Below, piece after piece: positions 7,699 to 15,314 of a stretch of 26,388 nt of DNA (position 1 is the first letter of the stretch; every line of letters begins with the position of its first letter). The stretch spans positions 448 to 26,835 of the forward strand of contig DQHT01000050.1 in NCBI GenBank assembly GCA_003531115.1, written 5' to 3'. This stretch comes from Bacteroidota bacterium. GTDB taxonomy: Bacteria > Bacteroidota > Bacteroidia > UBA8524. The position numbers and the translations under genes are program-made. Below the pieces are notes generated by a model. The model did no database searches and was not told the origin of the DNA. It saw only the letters and a program-made list of their open reading frames with translations.

Positions 7699-7798
7699 GG
7701 CAAGGACGAACGACCAGCTCCTGACGAATCCCCCAGGTCTTGACAGAAGCAAGGGTAGTTAGTTGTAGCGGTGCGATTTGGACTTGCCATTTTTTTTT
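7699..7798 (+). ncRNA. ffs: Small signal recognition particle RNA (4.5S type)
   Basis: The RNA pairs with Ffh to target membrane and secreted proteins co-translationally. The sequence folds into one long hairpin: GGCAAG (7699-7704) with CTTGCC (7783-7788), CGAA with TTTG, ACC with GGT, GCT with AGC, CTGAC (7721-7725) with GTTAG (7758-7762), and CCC with GGG. At the tip is the SRP domain IV signature: CAGG opposite AGCA around the short stem TCT/AGA. This aligns base for base in length with the E. coli CAGG-TCC-GGAA-GGA-AGCA tip. The tetraloop is TGAC, a URRC type rather than GGAA. The closing stem is followed by nine T's (7790-7798), making a built-in terminator. A Bacteroidota promoter ends five bases upstream. 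Open frames across this stretch are spurious. Confidence 0.9.
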
Positions 7799-7832
7799 AC
7801 TCTTTTTTGCTTACTTGCAGCATTTCGTCTGC

Positions 7833-7840
7833 TATATTTG
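7833..7840 (+). promoter_or_regulatory. Bacteroidota-type -7 box (TATATTTG), predicted leaderless start
   Basis: TATATTTG matches TAnnTTTG and ends five bases before the methyltransferase ATG at 7846. TTTG at 7806-7809 could be the -33 element, 23 bases upstream. Transcription would begin at or within a base or two of the ATG. Confidence 0.55.
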
Positions 7841-7845
7841 TCGCG

Positions 7846-8580
7846 ATGATCGAGAAAATCAACTGGTACAAAAATTGGTTCAACTCTCCCTTCTATCCGA
7901 TACTCTACCACAACAGAGATTCCCGGGATGCCCGGCTTTTATTGGATAACCTGCTCGAAAAGCTCGATTTCCATCTCGATGCTACCCTGCTCGACCTGGC
8001 TTGTGGACGAGGGCGCCATGCTGTTTACCTCAATAACAAAGGTTTTGATGTTACCGGGCTCGACATGAGCAAGGCCAGCATCCTCGATGCATCCAAACAT
8101 ATCAATTCCAAACTCCGCTTCCTTGTGGGCGATATGCGGGAGATCCCTTTTACCGGACAGTTCGACTATGTGCTGAACCTCTTTACGAGTTTCGGCTATT
8201 TTGAAGACCATGCCGACCATGTTCGTACCCTAGAATCCATCAAAAAAGCGTTAAAGCCGGGCGGGATATTTGTGCTCGACTTCTTTAATGCCTGCAAGCT
8301 GGCTAAAAACCTCATCGAACAGGAAACCAAAGAAAGCCAGGGTATCACCTTTAATATTGCCCGTACGCTGGTCGACAATAAGATCCGCAAACAGATCGAG
8401 TTCGAACACGACGGCTCCGACTATTATTTCGAAGAATGTGTTGAAGCTTTTACCTGCGACGATTTTAAAAAGCTCCTGACCGATACCGGCTTTGAGATCC
8501 TGGATTGTTTTGGTGATTATGAGCTAAATCCATACGACGAAACCAACTCGGAACGAATCATCCTTATTGCCAAAGCATGA
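7846..8580 (+). CDS. Class I SAM-dependent methyltransferase
   Basis: The 244-residue protein (MIEKINWYKNWFNSPFYPIL...) has the Rossmann-type SAM-binding fold: motif I LLDLACGRGRH (48-58), an acidic residue after the second strand in GLDMS (71-75), GDMREIPF (motif II) and the LKPGGIFVLDFF segment (motif III). Its closest style is the broad methyltransferase family found widely in Bacteroidota; the substrate is unknown. The longer frame from 7771 would begin inside the SRP RNA, so ATG at 7846 is chosen, which also sits right after a -7 box. Its TGA overlaps the next ATG (ATGA at 8577), so it is translationally coupled to the PAP2 and enoyl-CoA hydratase genes. A link to lipid metabolism is a guess from those neighbours. 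Confidence 0.87.
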   Translation: MIEKINWYKNWFNSPFYPILYHNRDSRDARLLLDNLLEKLDFHLDATLLDLACGRGRHAVYLNNKGFDVTGLDMSKASILDASKHINSKLRFLVGDMREIPFTGQFDYVLNLFTSFGYFEDHADHVRTLESIKKALKPGGIFVLDFFNACKLAKNLIEQETKESQGITFNIARTLVDNKIRKQIEFEHDGSDYYFEECVEAFTCDDFKKLLTDTGFEILDCFGDYELNPYDETNSERIILIAKA

Positions 8581-9158
8581 TCACAACCCTGGCTTACTGG
8601 GATCACGAATTATTTTTCCTGATAAACCGGGGGCTGAGCAATGCCTTTTTTGATCTGATTTTGCCCTGGGTACGAGAGGCCAAAATATGGTTACCTCTTT
8701 ACCTGTTTTTTTTATACCTCATCATCCGGCTTAAAAAAAAGAAAAGCTGGCTATGGATAGCCGCTCTGGTCCTGGCTGTTGGCGCATCTGACTCTATTGC
8801 TTCGGGTATCTTCAAACCCGGCTTTGAACGCCCGCGCCCTTGTCACCATCAAAACCTGCAACAGGAAGTGATCCTGCGCAAACACGATGGAAATTGCGGG
8901 GGTAAATATGGATTTGTTTCCTCCCATGCGGCCAACCACTTTGCTATTGCACTTTTTATTTGCCTCTTATTTGGCTGTTCACGCAGGTCATGGACTTCCT
9001 GGGCACTTTTTATCTGGGCGGGACTGATCGCCTTTGCACAGGTTTATGTGGGGGTACATTTCCCGGGCGATGTGCTGGTTGGTGCCTTGATCGGACTCCT
9101 GATGGCCTATATCTTCTTCCGTTTTGCTTTATTTGTAGAAAATAGCTACCTCCGATGA
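8577..9158 (+). CDS. PAP2-family membrane phosphatase
   Basis: This 193-residue integral membrane protein has about five to six hydrophobic segments (~11-30, 38-52, 57-79, 120-134, 140-159, 165-187). It carries PAP2 motifs: Lys80-x6-Arg87-Pro88 (KPGFERPRP), SSH (Ser116-His117) in place of PSGH, and VGVHFPGD with His161 and Asp165. The usual arginine six residues before that histidine is Gln155. Relatives remove phosphate from lipid phosphates such as undecaprenyl diphosphate or phosphatidic acid in the cytoplasmic membrane, with the active site on the outer face. Start and stop both overlap neighbours by ATGA (8577 and 9155), so the three genes form one operon. Substrate is not determined. 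Confidence 0.87.
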   Translation: MITTLAYWDHELFFLINRGLSNAFFDLILPWVREAKIWLPLYLFFLYLIIRLKKKKSWLWIAALVLAVGASDSIASGIFKPGFERPRPCHHQNLQQEVILRKHDGNCGGKYGFVSSHAANHFAIALFICLLFGCSRRSWTSWALFIWAGLIAFAQVYVGVHFPGDVLVGALIGLLMAYIFFRFALFVENSYLR

Positions 9159-9934
9159 ATTTCACCTATATCCTCGTTAACGAGCAGGTTGCTGAACATA
9201 CCGCGCTCATCCAACTTAATCGCCCCAAAGAACTGAATGCCCTGAATCTCGAATTGATGGGAGAGATCCGCGACGCATTAAAGGCTTTGGATGAAAATGA
9301 GAAAGTCAGGGTGATCATCATCACCGGCAACGAACGCGCTTTTGCAGCCGGAGCCGATATCAAACAAATGAGTGGTAAAGGGGCGATAGATATGTTGAAG
9401 ATCGACCAGTTCAGCACCTGGGACCAGATAAAAAAGACCAAAAAGCCCATCATTGCAGCCGTTTCAGGTTTTGCATTAGGTGGGGGGTGTGAGCTCGTGA
9501 TGCATTGCGACTGCGTGGTCGCTTCTGAAACTGCCCAATTCGGACAACCCGAAATAAAAATTGGTGTCATGCCCGGAGCAGGAGGGACCCAACGCCTTCC
9601 ACGGGCAGTTGGTAAAGCTTTGGCAATGGAAATGGTGCTCACCGGCGAATTTATCTCTGCCGAAAGAGCCCTCCAGGCCGGACTCATCAATAAAATTGTG
9701 CCTGTAGAGTTATTGATGGATGAAACCATAAAGATGGCCCAAAAGATGGCCCGTAATTCTCCTCTGGCCCTTCAGATGGCCAAAGAATCCGTTCTCAAAT
9801 CATTCGAAAGCAGCCTCAGCGAAGGACTTTCCTTCGAACGCAAAAACTTCTATATGCTCTTTGCCACCGAAGACCAGAAGGAGGGAATGGCCGCTTTCAT
9901 CGATAAACGGGAAGCGACGTTTAAAGGGAAATGA
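9155..9934 (+). CDS. Enoyl-CoA hydratase/isomerase (crotonase family)
   Basis: The 259-residue product is a typical crotonase: LNRPKELNALN (21-31), the oxyanion-hole segment AFAAGADIKQM (62-72), SGFALGGGCELV (104-115) with catalytic Glu113, and GQPEIKIGVMPGAGGTQ (130-146) with catalytic Glu133. The 20-residue spacing of these two glutamates matches the hydration pair Glu144/Glu164 of rat mitochondrial enoyl-CoA hydratase, so water addition to trans-2-enoyl-CoA in beta-oxidation is the likely reaction. Length is normal (~260). Its ATG overlaps the stop of the PAP2 gene. After the stop comes a heptamer repeat array rather than a clear terminator. Confidence 0.93.
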   Translation: MNFTYILVNEQVAEHTALIQLNRPKELNALNLELMGEIRDALKALDENEKVRVIIITGNERAFAAGADIKQMSGKGAIDMLKIDQFSTWDQIKKTKKPIIAAVSGFALGGGCELVMHCDCVVASETAQFGQPEIKIGVMPGAGGTQRLPRAVGKALAMEMVLTGEFISAERALQAGLINKIVPVELLMDETIKMAQKMARNSPLALQMAKESVLKSFESSLSEGLSFERKNFYMLFATEDQKEGMAAFIDKREATFKGK

Positions 9935-9937
9935 CGA

Positions 9938-9972
9938 AGTTATAAGTTATGAGTGATGAGTGATGAGTTGGT
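9938..9972 (+). repeat. Heptamer tandem array (AGTGATG/AGTTATG family), left arm of an inverted pair
   Basis: AGTTATA, AGTTATG, AGTGATG, AGTGATG, AGTTGGT follow at 7-base steps, starting four bases after the enoyl-CoA hydratase stop. It is the inverted counterpart of the array at 10060-10094. Confidence 0.8.
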
Positions 9973-10059
9973 TCATTAACTTCTTCGCCGCTGCTAAAAG
10001 AATCTCACTCTGTCTGCAAGACGACCGTTGGAGTACGTTACTTTAAAGCCCGGTTCAAT

Positions 10060-10094
10060 CATCACTCATAACTCATAACTCATAACTTATAACT
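10060..10094 (+). repeat. Heptamer tandem array (CATAACT family), right arm of an inverted pair
   Basis: CATCACT, CATAACT, CATAACT, CATAACT, TATAACT follow at 7-base steps. Read on the other strand it nearly repeats the array at 9938-9972. The 87 bases between the arms contain no gene that I can see. Confidence 0.8.
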
Positions 10095-10158
10095 CTGGTA
10101 TGGGTATTATCCCTATCTGGAATTCTGGCGATTTCGTAACTTAGCTAAAATTACTACT

Positions 10159-10812
10159 ATGAAAACGATCCTAATCACGGCTGCCCTGTGCATGCCATTT
10201 CTTTCTTTAGCCCAAAGTGAAGGCCTCCGAACCGGTACCCGTATCGGTTTTGGTTCTGCCAATTATACTTCTGCGAATTTTAGCTCCGCACCCTCTCCGA
10301 AACTGTATATGCAGGCCGGCGGGATCATGGTCTATGGATTAAACGACTGGTTTGGCCTGCGCGCCGACCTGCAGGTGAATTTCAGCAGCGTGGAGGGAAG
10401 AGGACTTCGTCCCGGTAGTGGAATTTTTGGCCCGGAAGCCTATACCGAGCGGTATATGAACCTGGGACTGGGACTCCCTTTAGCCATACGTCTGAACATC
10501 CCCTCCAAAAAATTCCGCCCTTATGCGGGAGGAGGGATCATGATACAGGCCAACCTGTTCAATACAGAAGAACGCCAATACGACAATGGCGGGGCAAATG
10601 ACAATTACGGCTATCTCAACCGAAAAATGGAAGGGGCCGTTCCATTAACCTACTATGCCTGTGTTGATTTGGGCATAGAACTGGATACCGAAGCGGGAAA
10701 AGATTATTTTTTCGAGTTTCGTATGTTTGAAGCACTCACAACGCTGGGTAAGTCGGATGGTAAGGATGTGAGCATGTCGGGATTCACCTTTGGAGGCGGA
10801 GTTCTGTTTTAA
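10159..10812 (+). CDS. Small outer membrane beta-barrel protein, function unknown
   Basis: The 217-residue product has a clear signal peptide (MKTILITAALCMPFLSLAQ, cleavage after LAQ). The mature part alternates short amphipathic strands with turns (GTRIGFGSANYTS, FGLRADLQVNFSSVEG, YMNLGLGLPLAIRLN, FRPYAGGGIMIQANL, YYACVDLGIEL, YFFEFRMFEAL, GFTFGGGVLF), the pattern of 8-stranded outer membrane barrels of the porin-like OMP_b-brl families. It ends in VLF, an outer-membrane-type C-terminus. Such proteins are common in Bacteroidota and mostly uncharacterised. It is a single gene between the inverted heptamer arrays and typA. The predicted ATG is the only one that gives a signal peptide. Confidence 0.82.
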   Translation: MKTILITAALCMPFLSLAQSEGLRTGTRIGFGSANYTSANFSSAPSPKLYMQAGGIMVYGLNDWFGLRADLQVNFSSVEGRGLRPGSGIFGPEAYTERYMNLGLGLPLAIRLNIPSKKFRPYAGGGIMIQANLFNTEERQYDNGGANDNYGYLNRKMEGAVPLTYYACVDLGIELDTEAGKDYFFEFRMFEALTTLGKSDGKDVSMSGFTFGGGVLF

Positions 10813-10852
10813 GCTTTTAGAAGGCATGATGCGGAAGCCCAAATAAAAGGCT

Positions 10853-10860
10853 TACCTTTG
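10853..10860 (+). promoter_or_regulatory. Bacteroidota-type -7 box (TACCTTTG) of typA
   Basis: TACCTTTG matches TAnnTTTG exactly and is identical to the SRP RNA -7 box. It ends 17 bases before the typA ATG, giving a short leader of about ten bases. Confidence 0.6.
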
Positions 10861-10877
10861 CGGACCTTTTAAAAACA

Positions 10878-12686
10878 ATGCTCAATATCCGCAATCTTGC
10901 CATCATCGCCCACGTCGACCATGGTAAAACTACGTTAGTAGACAAAATCCTCCATCAGACCAACCAGTTTCGTGATAACGAAGAGAAGGGAGATCTGATC
11001 CTCGACTCCAACGACCTGGAACGGGAGAGAGGTATTACCATCTTTTCGAAAAACGTTTCGGTTCAATACAAAGGAACCAAGATCAATATCATCGACACCC
11101 CCGGTCACAGTGACTTTGGAGGAGAAGTAGAGCGCGTATTGAAAATGGCCGATGGCGTATTGCTGCTGGTGGATGCCTTTGAAGGCCCTATGCCGCAAAC
11201 ACGTTTTGTTTTGCATAAAGCCCTGGCGCTCGGATTACGTCCGATCGTGGTTGTCAATAAAGTTGACAAACCCAACTGTCGTCCGGAAGAAGTGCACGAA
11301 GCAGTTTTCGAACTGTTTTTTCACCTCGACGCCAGCGAAGAACAACTGAACTTCTCTACCGTTTATGGTTCCTCTAAACAGGGCTGGTTTGGCCCGACCT
11401 GGAATGAACCAAGAACCGATATCACCTATTTGCTGGATACCATCCTCGAAAAGGTTCCTGCTCCAAATCCTCCTGAAGGTAATTTGCAAATGCAGATCAC
11501 TTCCCTCGACTTTTCAAATTTCGTGGGACGTATCGCCATCGGTAAAGTGCACCGTGGCAGCATCCGTACCGGAGAAGCGGTAAAGTTGGTACGTAACGCG
11601 GGTGGGATCGTCCAGGCACGTATAAAAGAATTGCATACGTTTGAAGGTCTGGGCCGGAAAAAAACAGATATGGTCATGGCCGGTGATATCGCCGCCGTAG
11701 TGGGTATGGAAGATTTCCAGATCGGAGATACCATTGCCGATTTTGAAGCCCCGGAAGGACTTGAGCCGATTACTGTTGATGAGCCAACAATGAGCATGTT
11801 GTTTTCAGTAAACAACTCGCCATTCTTTGGTAAAGAGGGAAAATTCGTGACTTCCCGTCAACTTCGTGATCGTCTCTTTAAAGAGATCGAAAAAAATCTG
11901 GCCCTCCGTGTAGAAGAAACCGACTCAGCCGATTCTTTTTTGGTATTCGGACGCGGTATCCTGCATTTGTCCATTCTGATCGAAACCATGCGCCGTGAGG
12001 GCTTTGAGCTCACCGTTGGACAACCTCGTGTATTGATAAAAGAAATTGACGGAGTGAAATCCGAGCCTTACGAATCGCTCGTTATCGACGTTCCCGATGA
12101 ATTTGCCGGAAAGGCTATTGACCTCATCACTTTCAAAAAAGGGGAGATGGTGAATATGGAAACCAAAGGCGACCGCAAACAGATCGAATTTATCGTTCCT
12201 TCCCGCGGTTTGATCGGCGTACGTTCACAAATGCTTACCCAAACTGCAGGTGAAGCTATCATGGCCCACCGTTTCAGCGAATACCGCCCATGGAAGGGAA
12301 ATATCCCCGGACGTATCAACGGTGTAATGTACTCGCTGGACAAAGGATCCGTGACCGCTTATTCACTGGATAAACTCCAGGACCGCGGCAGGTTCTTCGT
12401 AGAACCGGGTGAAGAAGTATATCCGGGTATGGTGGTTGGTGAAAACAGCCGTCCGGATGATATCGGGGTAAACACGGTTAAAGCCAAACAGCTTACCAAC
12501 ATGCGTGCTTCCGGTAAAGACGATTCAGCGCGCATCGCTCCAAAACTCAATTTTTCTCTGGAAGAGGCGATGGAATATATCGAAGAAGACGAATGTATCG
12601 AGCTTACACCGCTAAGCATTCGCCTGAGAAAAGTAATTCTTGATGAAAACCTGCGAAAACGCAAAGAGAAATCCATGTCGAACTAG
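10878..12686 (+). CDS. typA: Ribosome-associated GTPase TypA/BipA
   Basis: This 602-residue translational GTPase matches TypA (BipA) at full length. It opens [19 protein letters not shown], giving the P-loop (AHVDHGKT, 11-18), the switch I segment RERGITI (49-55), DTPGH (73-77) and NKVD (127-130). The later part shows the EF-G-like domains III and V and the TypA-specific C-terminal domain ([20 protein letters not shown]). TypA binds the 70S ribosome at the EF-G site and supports 50S assembly and stress or cold growth in other bacteria (family knowledge). It has a -7 promoter box upstream and is followed by folD after 11 bases, so the two are probably co-transcribed. Confidence 0.96.
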   Translation: MLNIRNLAIIAHVDHGKTTLVDKILHQTNQFRDNEEKGDLILDSNDLERERGITIFSKNVSVQYKGTKINIIDTPGHSDFGGEVERVLKMADGVLLLVDAFEGPMPQTRFVLHKALALGLRPIVVVNKVDKPNCRPEEVHEAVFELFFHLDASEEQLNFSTVYGSSKQGWFGPTWNEPRTDITYLLDTILEKVPAPNPPEGNLQMQITSLDFSNFVGRIAIGKVHRGSIRTGEAVKLVRNAGGIVQARIKELHTFEGLGRKKTDMVMAGDIAAVVGMEDFQIGDTIADFEAPEGLEPITVDEPTMSMLFSVNNSPFFGKEGKFVTSRQLRDRLFKEIEKNLALRVEETDSADSFLVFGRGILHLSILIETMRREGFELTVGQPRVLIKEIDGVKSEPYESLVIDVPDEFAGKAIDLITFKKGEMVNMETKGDRKQIEFIVPSRGLIGVRSQMLTQTAGEAIMAHRFSEYRPWKGNIPGRINGVMYSLDKGSVTAYSLDKLQDRGRFFVEPGEEVYPGMVVGENSRPDDIGVNTVKAKQLTNMRASGKDDSARIAPKLNFSLEEAMEYIEEDECIELTPLSIRLRKVILDENLRKRKEKSMSN

Positions 12687-12697
12687 TAATTTGCGCT

Positions 12698-13579
12698 ATG
12701 GAACTCTTAGACGGTAAAGTATTGGCGAAAGCCATCAAAGCAGAACTCAAAGAAAAAATAGCATCTTACAAAGAAAAAGGGTGGAGAGCCCCCCATCTAT
12801 GCGCCATTCTTGTAGGCGAAGACGGAGCTTCACAAACCTATGTGGCCAGTAAAGCCAAAGATTGTGAGGAACTGGGTATGGATTCAACGGTGTTTCGTTT
12901 CCCTTCGGGCATCAGTGAAAACGATCTGCTTGCCGAAGTTGAAAAGGTTAACCTGAATACGAATATCGATGGACTCATCGTGCAAATGCCGGTTCCGGAA
13001 CATATCAATTCCTTAAACGTGATGATGCATATCGACCCGTCCAAAGACGTGGACGGCTTTCATCCCATGAATGTGGGTATGATGTTCAAAGGGCTCGACA
13101 CTTTCCTTCCTGCCACTCCTTATGGCATTATGATGATGCTGGAGCGTTACAAGATCGAAACCTCGGGCAAACATTGTGTGGTGATCGGCCGTAGCGATAT
13201 CGTTGGAAAACCGATGGCTGCCCTTTTGATGCAAAATACAAATCCTGGAAATTGTACGGTCACCGTTTGTCATAGCAAAACCAAAAACCTCAGGGAACTC
13301 TGCTTACAGGCCGATATCATCGTAGCCGCTTTAGGTCGTCCTGAGTTTTTGAAAGCCGACATGGTTAAACCCGGTGCCGTAGTGATCGATGTGGGCATTT
13401 CCCGCGTTGATGCCAACAATGAGCGCGGGTATGTGATCAAAGGCGATGTGGCTTTTGATGAAGTTGCCGCCAAAGCCTCCTATATCACCCCCGTACCTGG
13501 CGGAGTGGGACTGATGACCCGTATCGGGCTCCTGCAGAATACGCTGAAGGCGTATGAGTGGCATATGGGAAGTAAATAG
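12698..13579 (+). CDS. folD: Methylenetetrahydrofolate dehydrogenase/cyclohydrolase FolD
   Basis: The 293-residue product matches FolD, the cytosolic bifunctional enzyme that converts 5,10-methylene-THF to 10-formyl-THF through methenyl-THF, using NADP. Landmarks are YVASK (48-52) with the catalytic Lys52, LIVQMPVP, DVDGFHP, the dinucleotide-binding GRSDIVGKP, and the C-terminal PVPGGVGLMTRIGLL, where GLMT replaces the more common GPMT. Length is standard. It follows typA by 11 bases. One-carbon units made here feed purine synthesis; purC is elsewhere in this window but not in the same transcript. The next gene is convergent, 29 bases beyond the stop, with no clear terminator between. Confidence 0.95.
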   Translation: MELLDGKVLAKAIKAELKEKIASYKEKGWRAPHLCAILVGEDGASQTYVASKAKDCEELGMDSTVFRFPSGISENDLLAEVEKVNLNTNIDGLIVQMPVPEHINSLNVMMHIDPSKDVDGFHPMNVGMMFKGLDTFLPATPYGIMMMLERYKIETSGKHCVVIGRSDIVGKPMAALLMQNTNPGNCTVTVCHSKTKNLRELCLQADIIVAALGRPEFLKADMVKPGAVVIDVGISRVDANNERGYVIKGDVAFDEVAAKASYITPVPGGVGLMTRIGLLQNTLKAYEWHMGSK

Positions 13580-13608
13580 GTAGAAGTGGGGAGCCAGGTA
13601 GGACTTGG

Positions 13609-14181
13609 TTAGGTATAGGATTGAATGAGGATGGCGACAAGGATGGGTAGAAATCCGGCTAGCATTAACCATTTTCCTCTGCGCGAGATGCCATATTTTC
13701 CTTTTGCAATAAAAATTCCTGTTACGGTGATCGCAATGAGAAGGAACGCAAAAATATCGGATGCCCATTTCCAGCCTTTCAGATTGTTGCGGTGTAAAAC
13801 GTTCGACTGGTAAAAAAGCGGACGTTTGGAGACCCTTTCGTAGACCCCGCTTTTATTGGCCAAATTCACATGCAGCGAGGCATCTTCATAATAGATCTTC
13901 ACCTGATCAGAAGTTGGAAAGTCGAACATTTTATATCCTTCTTCGCCAACAAGCAAGCTTAACTCTTTTACTTTCTCCTTATCAATTTCCGCAACACGAT
14001 AGTTTTGAGGAACTTGAATTTCCTTTTTATCCAGTACAAAATCAGGATTCCAGTCGTTTACATGGTTCAGGGCTATGCCGGAAAGGCAATACACCACGAT
14101 CAAGGTGGAAAAGAAGTAACCCAGATCGCGGTGCCAGGAAAGATTCAACTGCCTGACTTCTTTTTTTGTTAGGGGTATCAT
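13609..14181 (-). CDS. PepSY-associated transmembrane protein
   Basis: This 190-residue protein has three predicted membrane helices (~21-38, 141-160, 170-187) and a ~100-residue periplasmic region between the first two (YRVAEIDKEKVKELSLLVGE..., PepSY-like). It starts with the family pattern NLSWHRDLGYFFSTLIVVYC (13-32) and has GIALNHVNDW and NVLHRNNLKGWKW. His17, His40 and His130 sit at or near membrane boundaries and could bind heme or metal (inference). PepSY_TM proteins are often found with iron or heme uptake and ferric reductase functions (family knowledge). Its start is nine bases after the stop of the exported chelatase-like lipoprotein gene, so they form one operon and probably act together in the periplasm. 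Confidence 0.82.
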   Translation of the reverse strand: MIPLTKKEVRQLNLSWHRDLGYFFSTLIVVYCLSGIALNHVNDWNPDFVLDKKEIQVPQNYRVAEIDKEKVKELSLLVGEEGYKMFDFPTSDQVKIYYEDASLHVNLANKSGVYERVSKRPLFYQSNVLHRNNLKGWKWASDIFAFLLIAITVTGIFIAKGKYGISRRGKWLMLAGFLPILVAILIQSYT

Positions 14182-14190
14182 GATCGAAGC

Positions 14191-15138
14191 TTAGCTCTCT
14201 GGTACTTTGGCAATAATTTCCCGGATTATTTCTATCACCCACTTTTCTACATTGGTATCCGGAAGGATAGCGTCAGGTTTGTAGCGAACCCTGTCCTTGT
14301 TGTTTTTGATCTGTTCAATGCCTTGTCCGATAATTTTTACCTGGAACATTTCGTCATGTGCCACCAGAACCGGTATGACGATAGCCTGCTTCTTTTTGTC
14401 CAATATTTGTTGAATGGCCTGCGTGGTCCTGTTCGGATCATAACGAACGATATGGCCACACCATCCGTATGAATGGGCGTTGATACCGGTTTTCTCTTTC
14501 ACATTTGCTGCCACCTCATCAAAAAGCTGTCCCCATTCCTTGTCATAGGTTTCATCTCCATAACCAATAAGCACCAGCCCCTCATTTTCCGGATCTTCAG
14601 AAAGTGCCAGGGTGCGACGAATGATGTTTTTCTGGAGAATATCTGTGAAGTCGAGTAGGGGAGCAATATATATTCTGGCCAGAGGGGTATAACGTTCTAT
14701 TTTTTCCAGCTTCAACATCTCCATCGAACGGGGGTCTTCCTTTTGTCCGAGGATGGTGGGTATGTCTTCAAAGGAATGCGGACTCACCGTTAGGAATATA
14801 GGCACGACAATGATAGCTGTGTAGCCTTCAGCATCAAATTCCTTCATTCGGGTGGCGATGGAAGGCTCATTATATTCCATAAATGCAGTTTTAAGTCCAT
14901 TTACCTCTCCCGATAGCAGAACGGAATCCCTTACATTTTTTTCGAGCTGAAGCAGGGCATTTCTCCACGTTTCCGAGCGGGATCCATGGTTGACCAACAA
15001 AACCCCGATTTTACGAGCATTATCCCCACTGTTTTTCTCTATGGATGAGGAGGTACACGAAGAAAAAAAGATCGACACAAGGCTTAAAAGAAAGAGAGAA
15101 ATCAGCGCAGTACAGAAAATGTGAAAGTTTCTTTTCAT
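14191..15138 (-). CDS. Exported CbiX-type chelatase-like lipoprotein
   Basis: The 315-residue protein has two CbiX/sirohydrochlorin-chelatase-like halves. The first reads [20 protein letters not shown] with His51, then [19 protein letters not shown] with His121, matching the two metal-site histidines of class II chelatases; the second half ([25 protein letters not shown] His229; [11 protein letters not shown]is261) is a duplicated domain with its own histidines. Unusually it begins with a lipoprotein signal ([20 protein letters not shown], then FFSSC with Cys28), so it would be lipid-anchored in the periplasm, not cytosolic. The only parallel I know is the periplasmic CbiK of Desulfovibrio vulgaris. 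It may insert or remove metal from a tetrapyrrole, or only bind one. It heads an operon with a PepSY membrane protein, downstream of a palindrome that could be an operator. Confidence 0.85.
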   Translation of the reverse strand: MKRNFHIFCTALISLFLLSLVSIFFSSCTSSSIEKNSGDNARKIGVLLVNHGSRSETWRNALLQLEKNVRDSVLLSGEVNGLKTAFMEYNEPSIATRMKEFDAEGYTAIIVVPIFLTVSPHSFEDIPTILGQKEDPRSMEMLKLEKIERYTPLARIYIAPLLDFTDILQKNIIRRTLALSEDPENEGLVLIGYGDETYDKEWGQLFDEVAANVKEKTGINAHSYGWCGHIVRYDPNRTTQAIQQILDKKKQAIVIPVLVAHDEMFQVKIIGQGIEQIKNNKDRVRYKPDAILPDTNVEKWVIEIIREIIAKVPES

Positions 15139-15167
15139 GGTCTTTTTGAAAGGGATCCAATTCTTTT

Positions 15168-15186
15168 ATTTAGATTAATTCTAAAT
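15168..15186. promoter_or_regulatory. Candidate operator: perfect 7-5-7 palindrome
   Basis: ATTTAGA (15168-15174), TTAAT, TCTAAAT (15180-15186) is a perfect inverted repeat. It lies 30-48 bases upstream of the ATG of the exported chelatase-like gene and on the far side faces the DsbA gene. Position and symmetry suggest a dimeric repressor site; it looks broadly like metalloregulator boxes (Fur or DtxR type), but the family is not identified. Confidence 0.5.
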
Positions 15187-15253
15187 TGCAAATTAACACG
15201 ATGATCCCGACACTAACAAGTGTTAGCTCAACATTAAATAATTGCACATACCG

Positions 15254-15281
15254 CTATGGTCTATGGTCTATGGTCTATCGT
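15254..15281 (+). repeat. Heptamer tandem array (CTATGGT family, 4 units)
   Basis: CTATGGT three times, then CTATCGT, at exact 7-base steps. It lies 33 bases upstream of the DsbA-like start codon. Confidence 0.8.
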
Positions 15282-15314
15282 CCATTTAGGTATACCTTTT
15301 GCTCTACCCTTTCC

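Noticed and set aside
7740..7949. Open frame from 7740 and the N-terminal extension of the methyltransferase frame from 7771
   Set aside because: Both begin inside the SRP RNA; the RNA fold, promoter and terminator are better supported, and the methyltransferase family starts at 7846.
9166..9729. 187-residue frame antisense to the enoyl-CoA hydratase
   Set aside because: Composition reflects the reverse strand of a conserved gene; no recognisable domain.
15186..15314. N-terminal extension of the DsbA-like protein
   Set aside because: It would be translated through a heptamer repeat array, is not a signal peptide and is not a usual part of the family.
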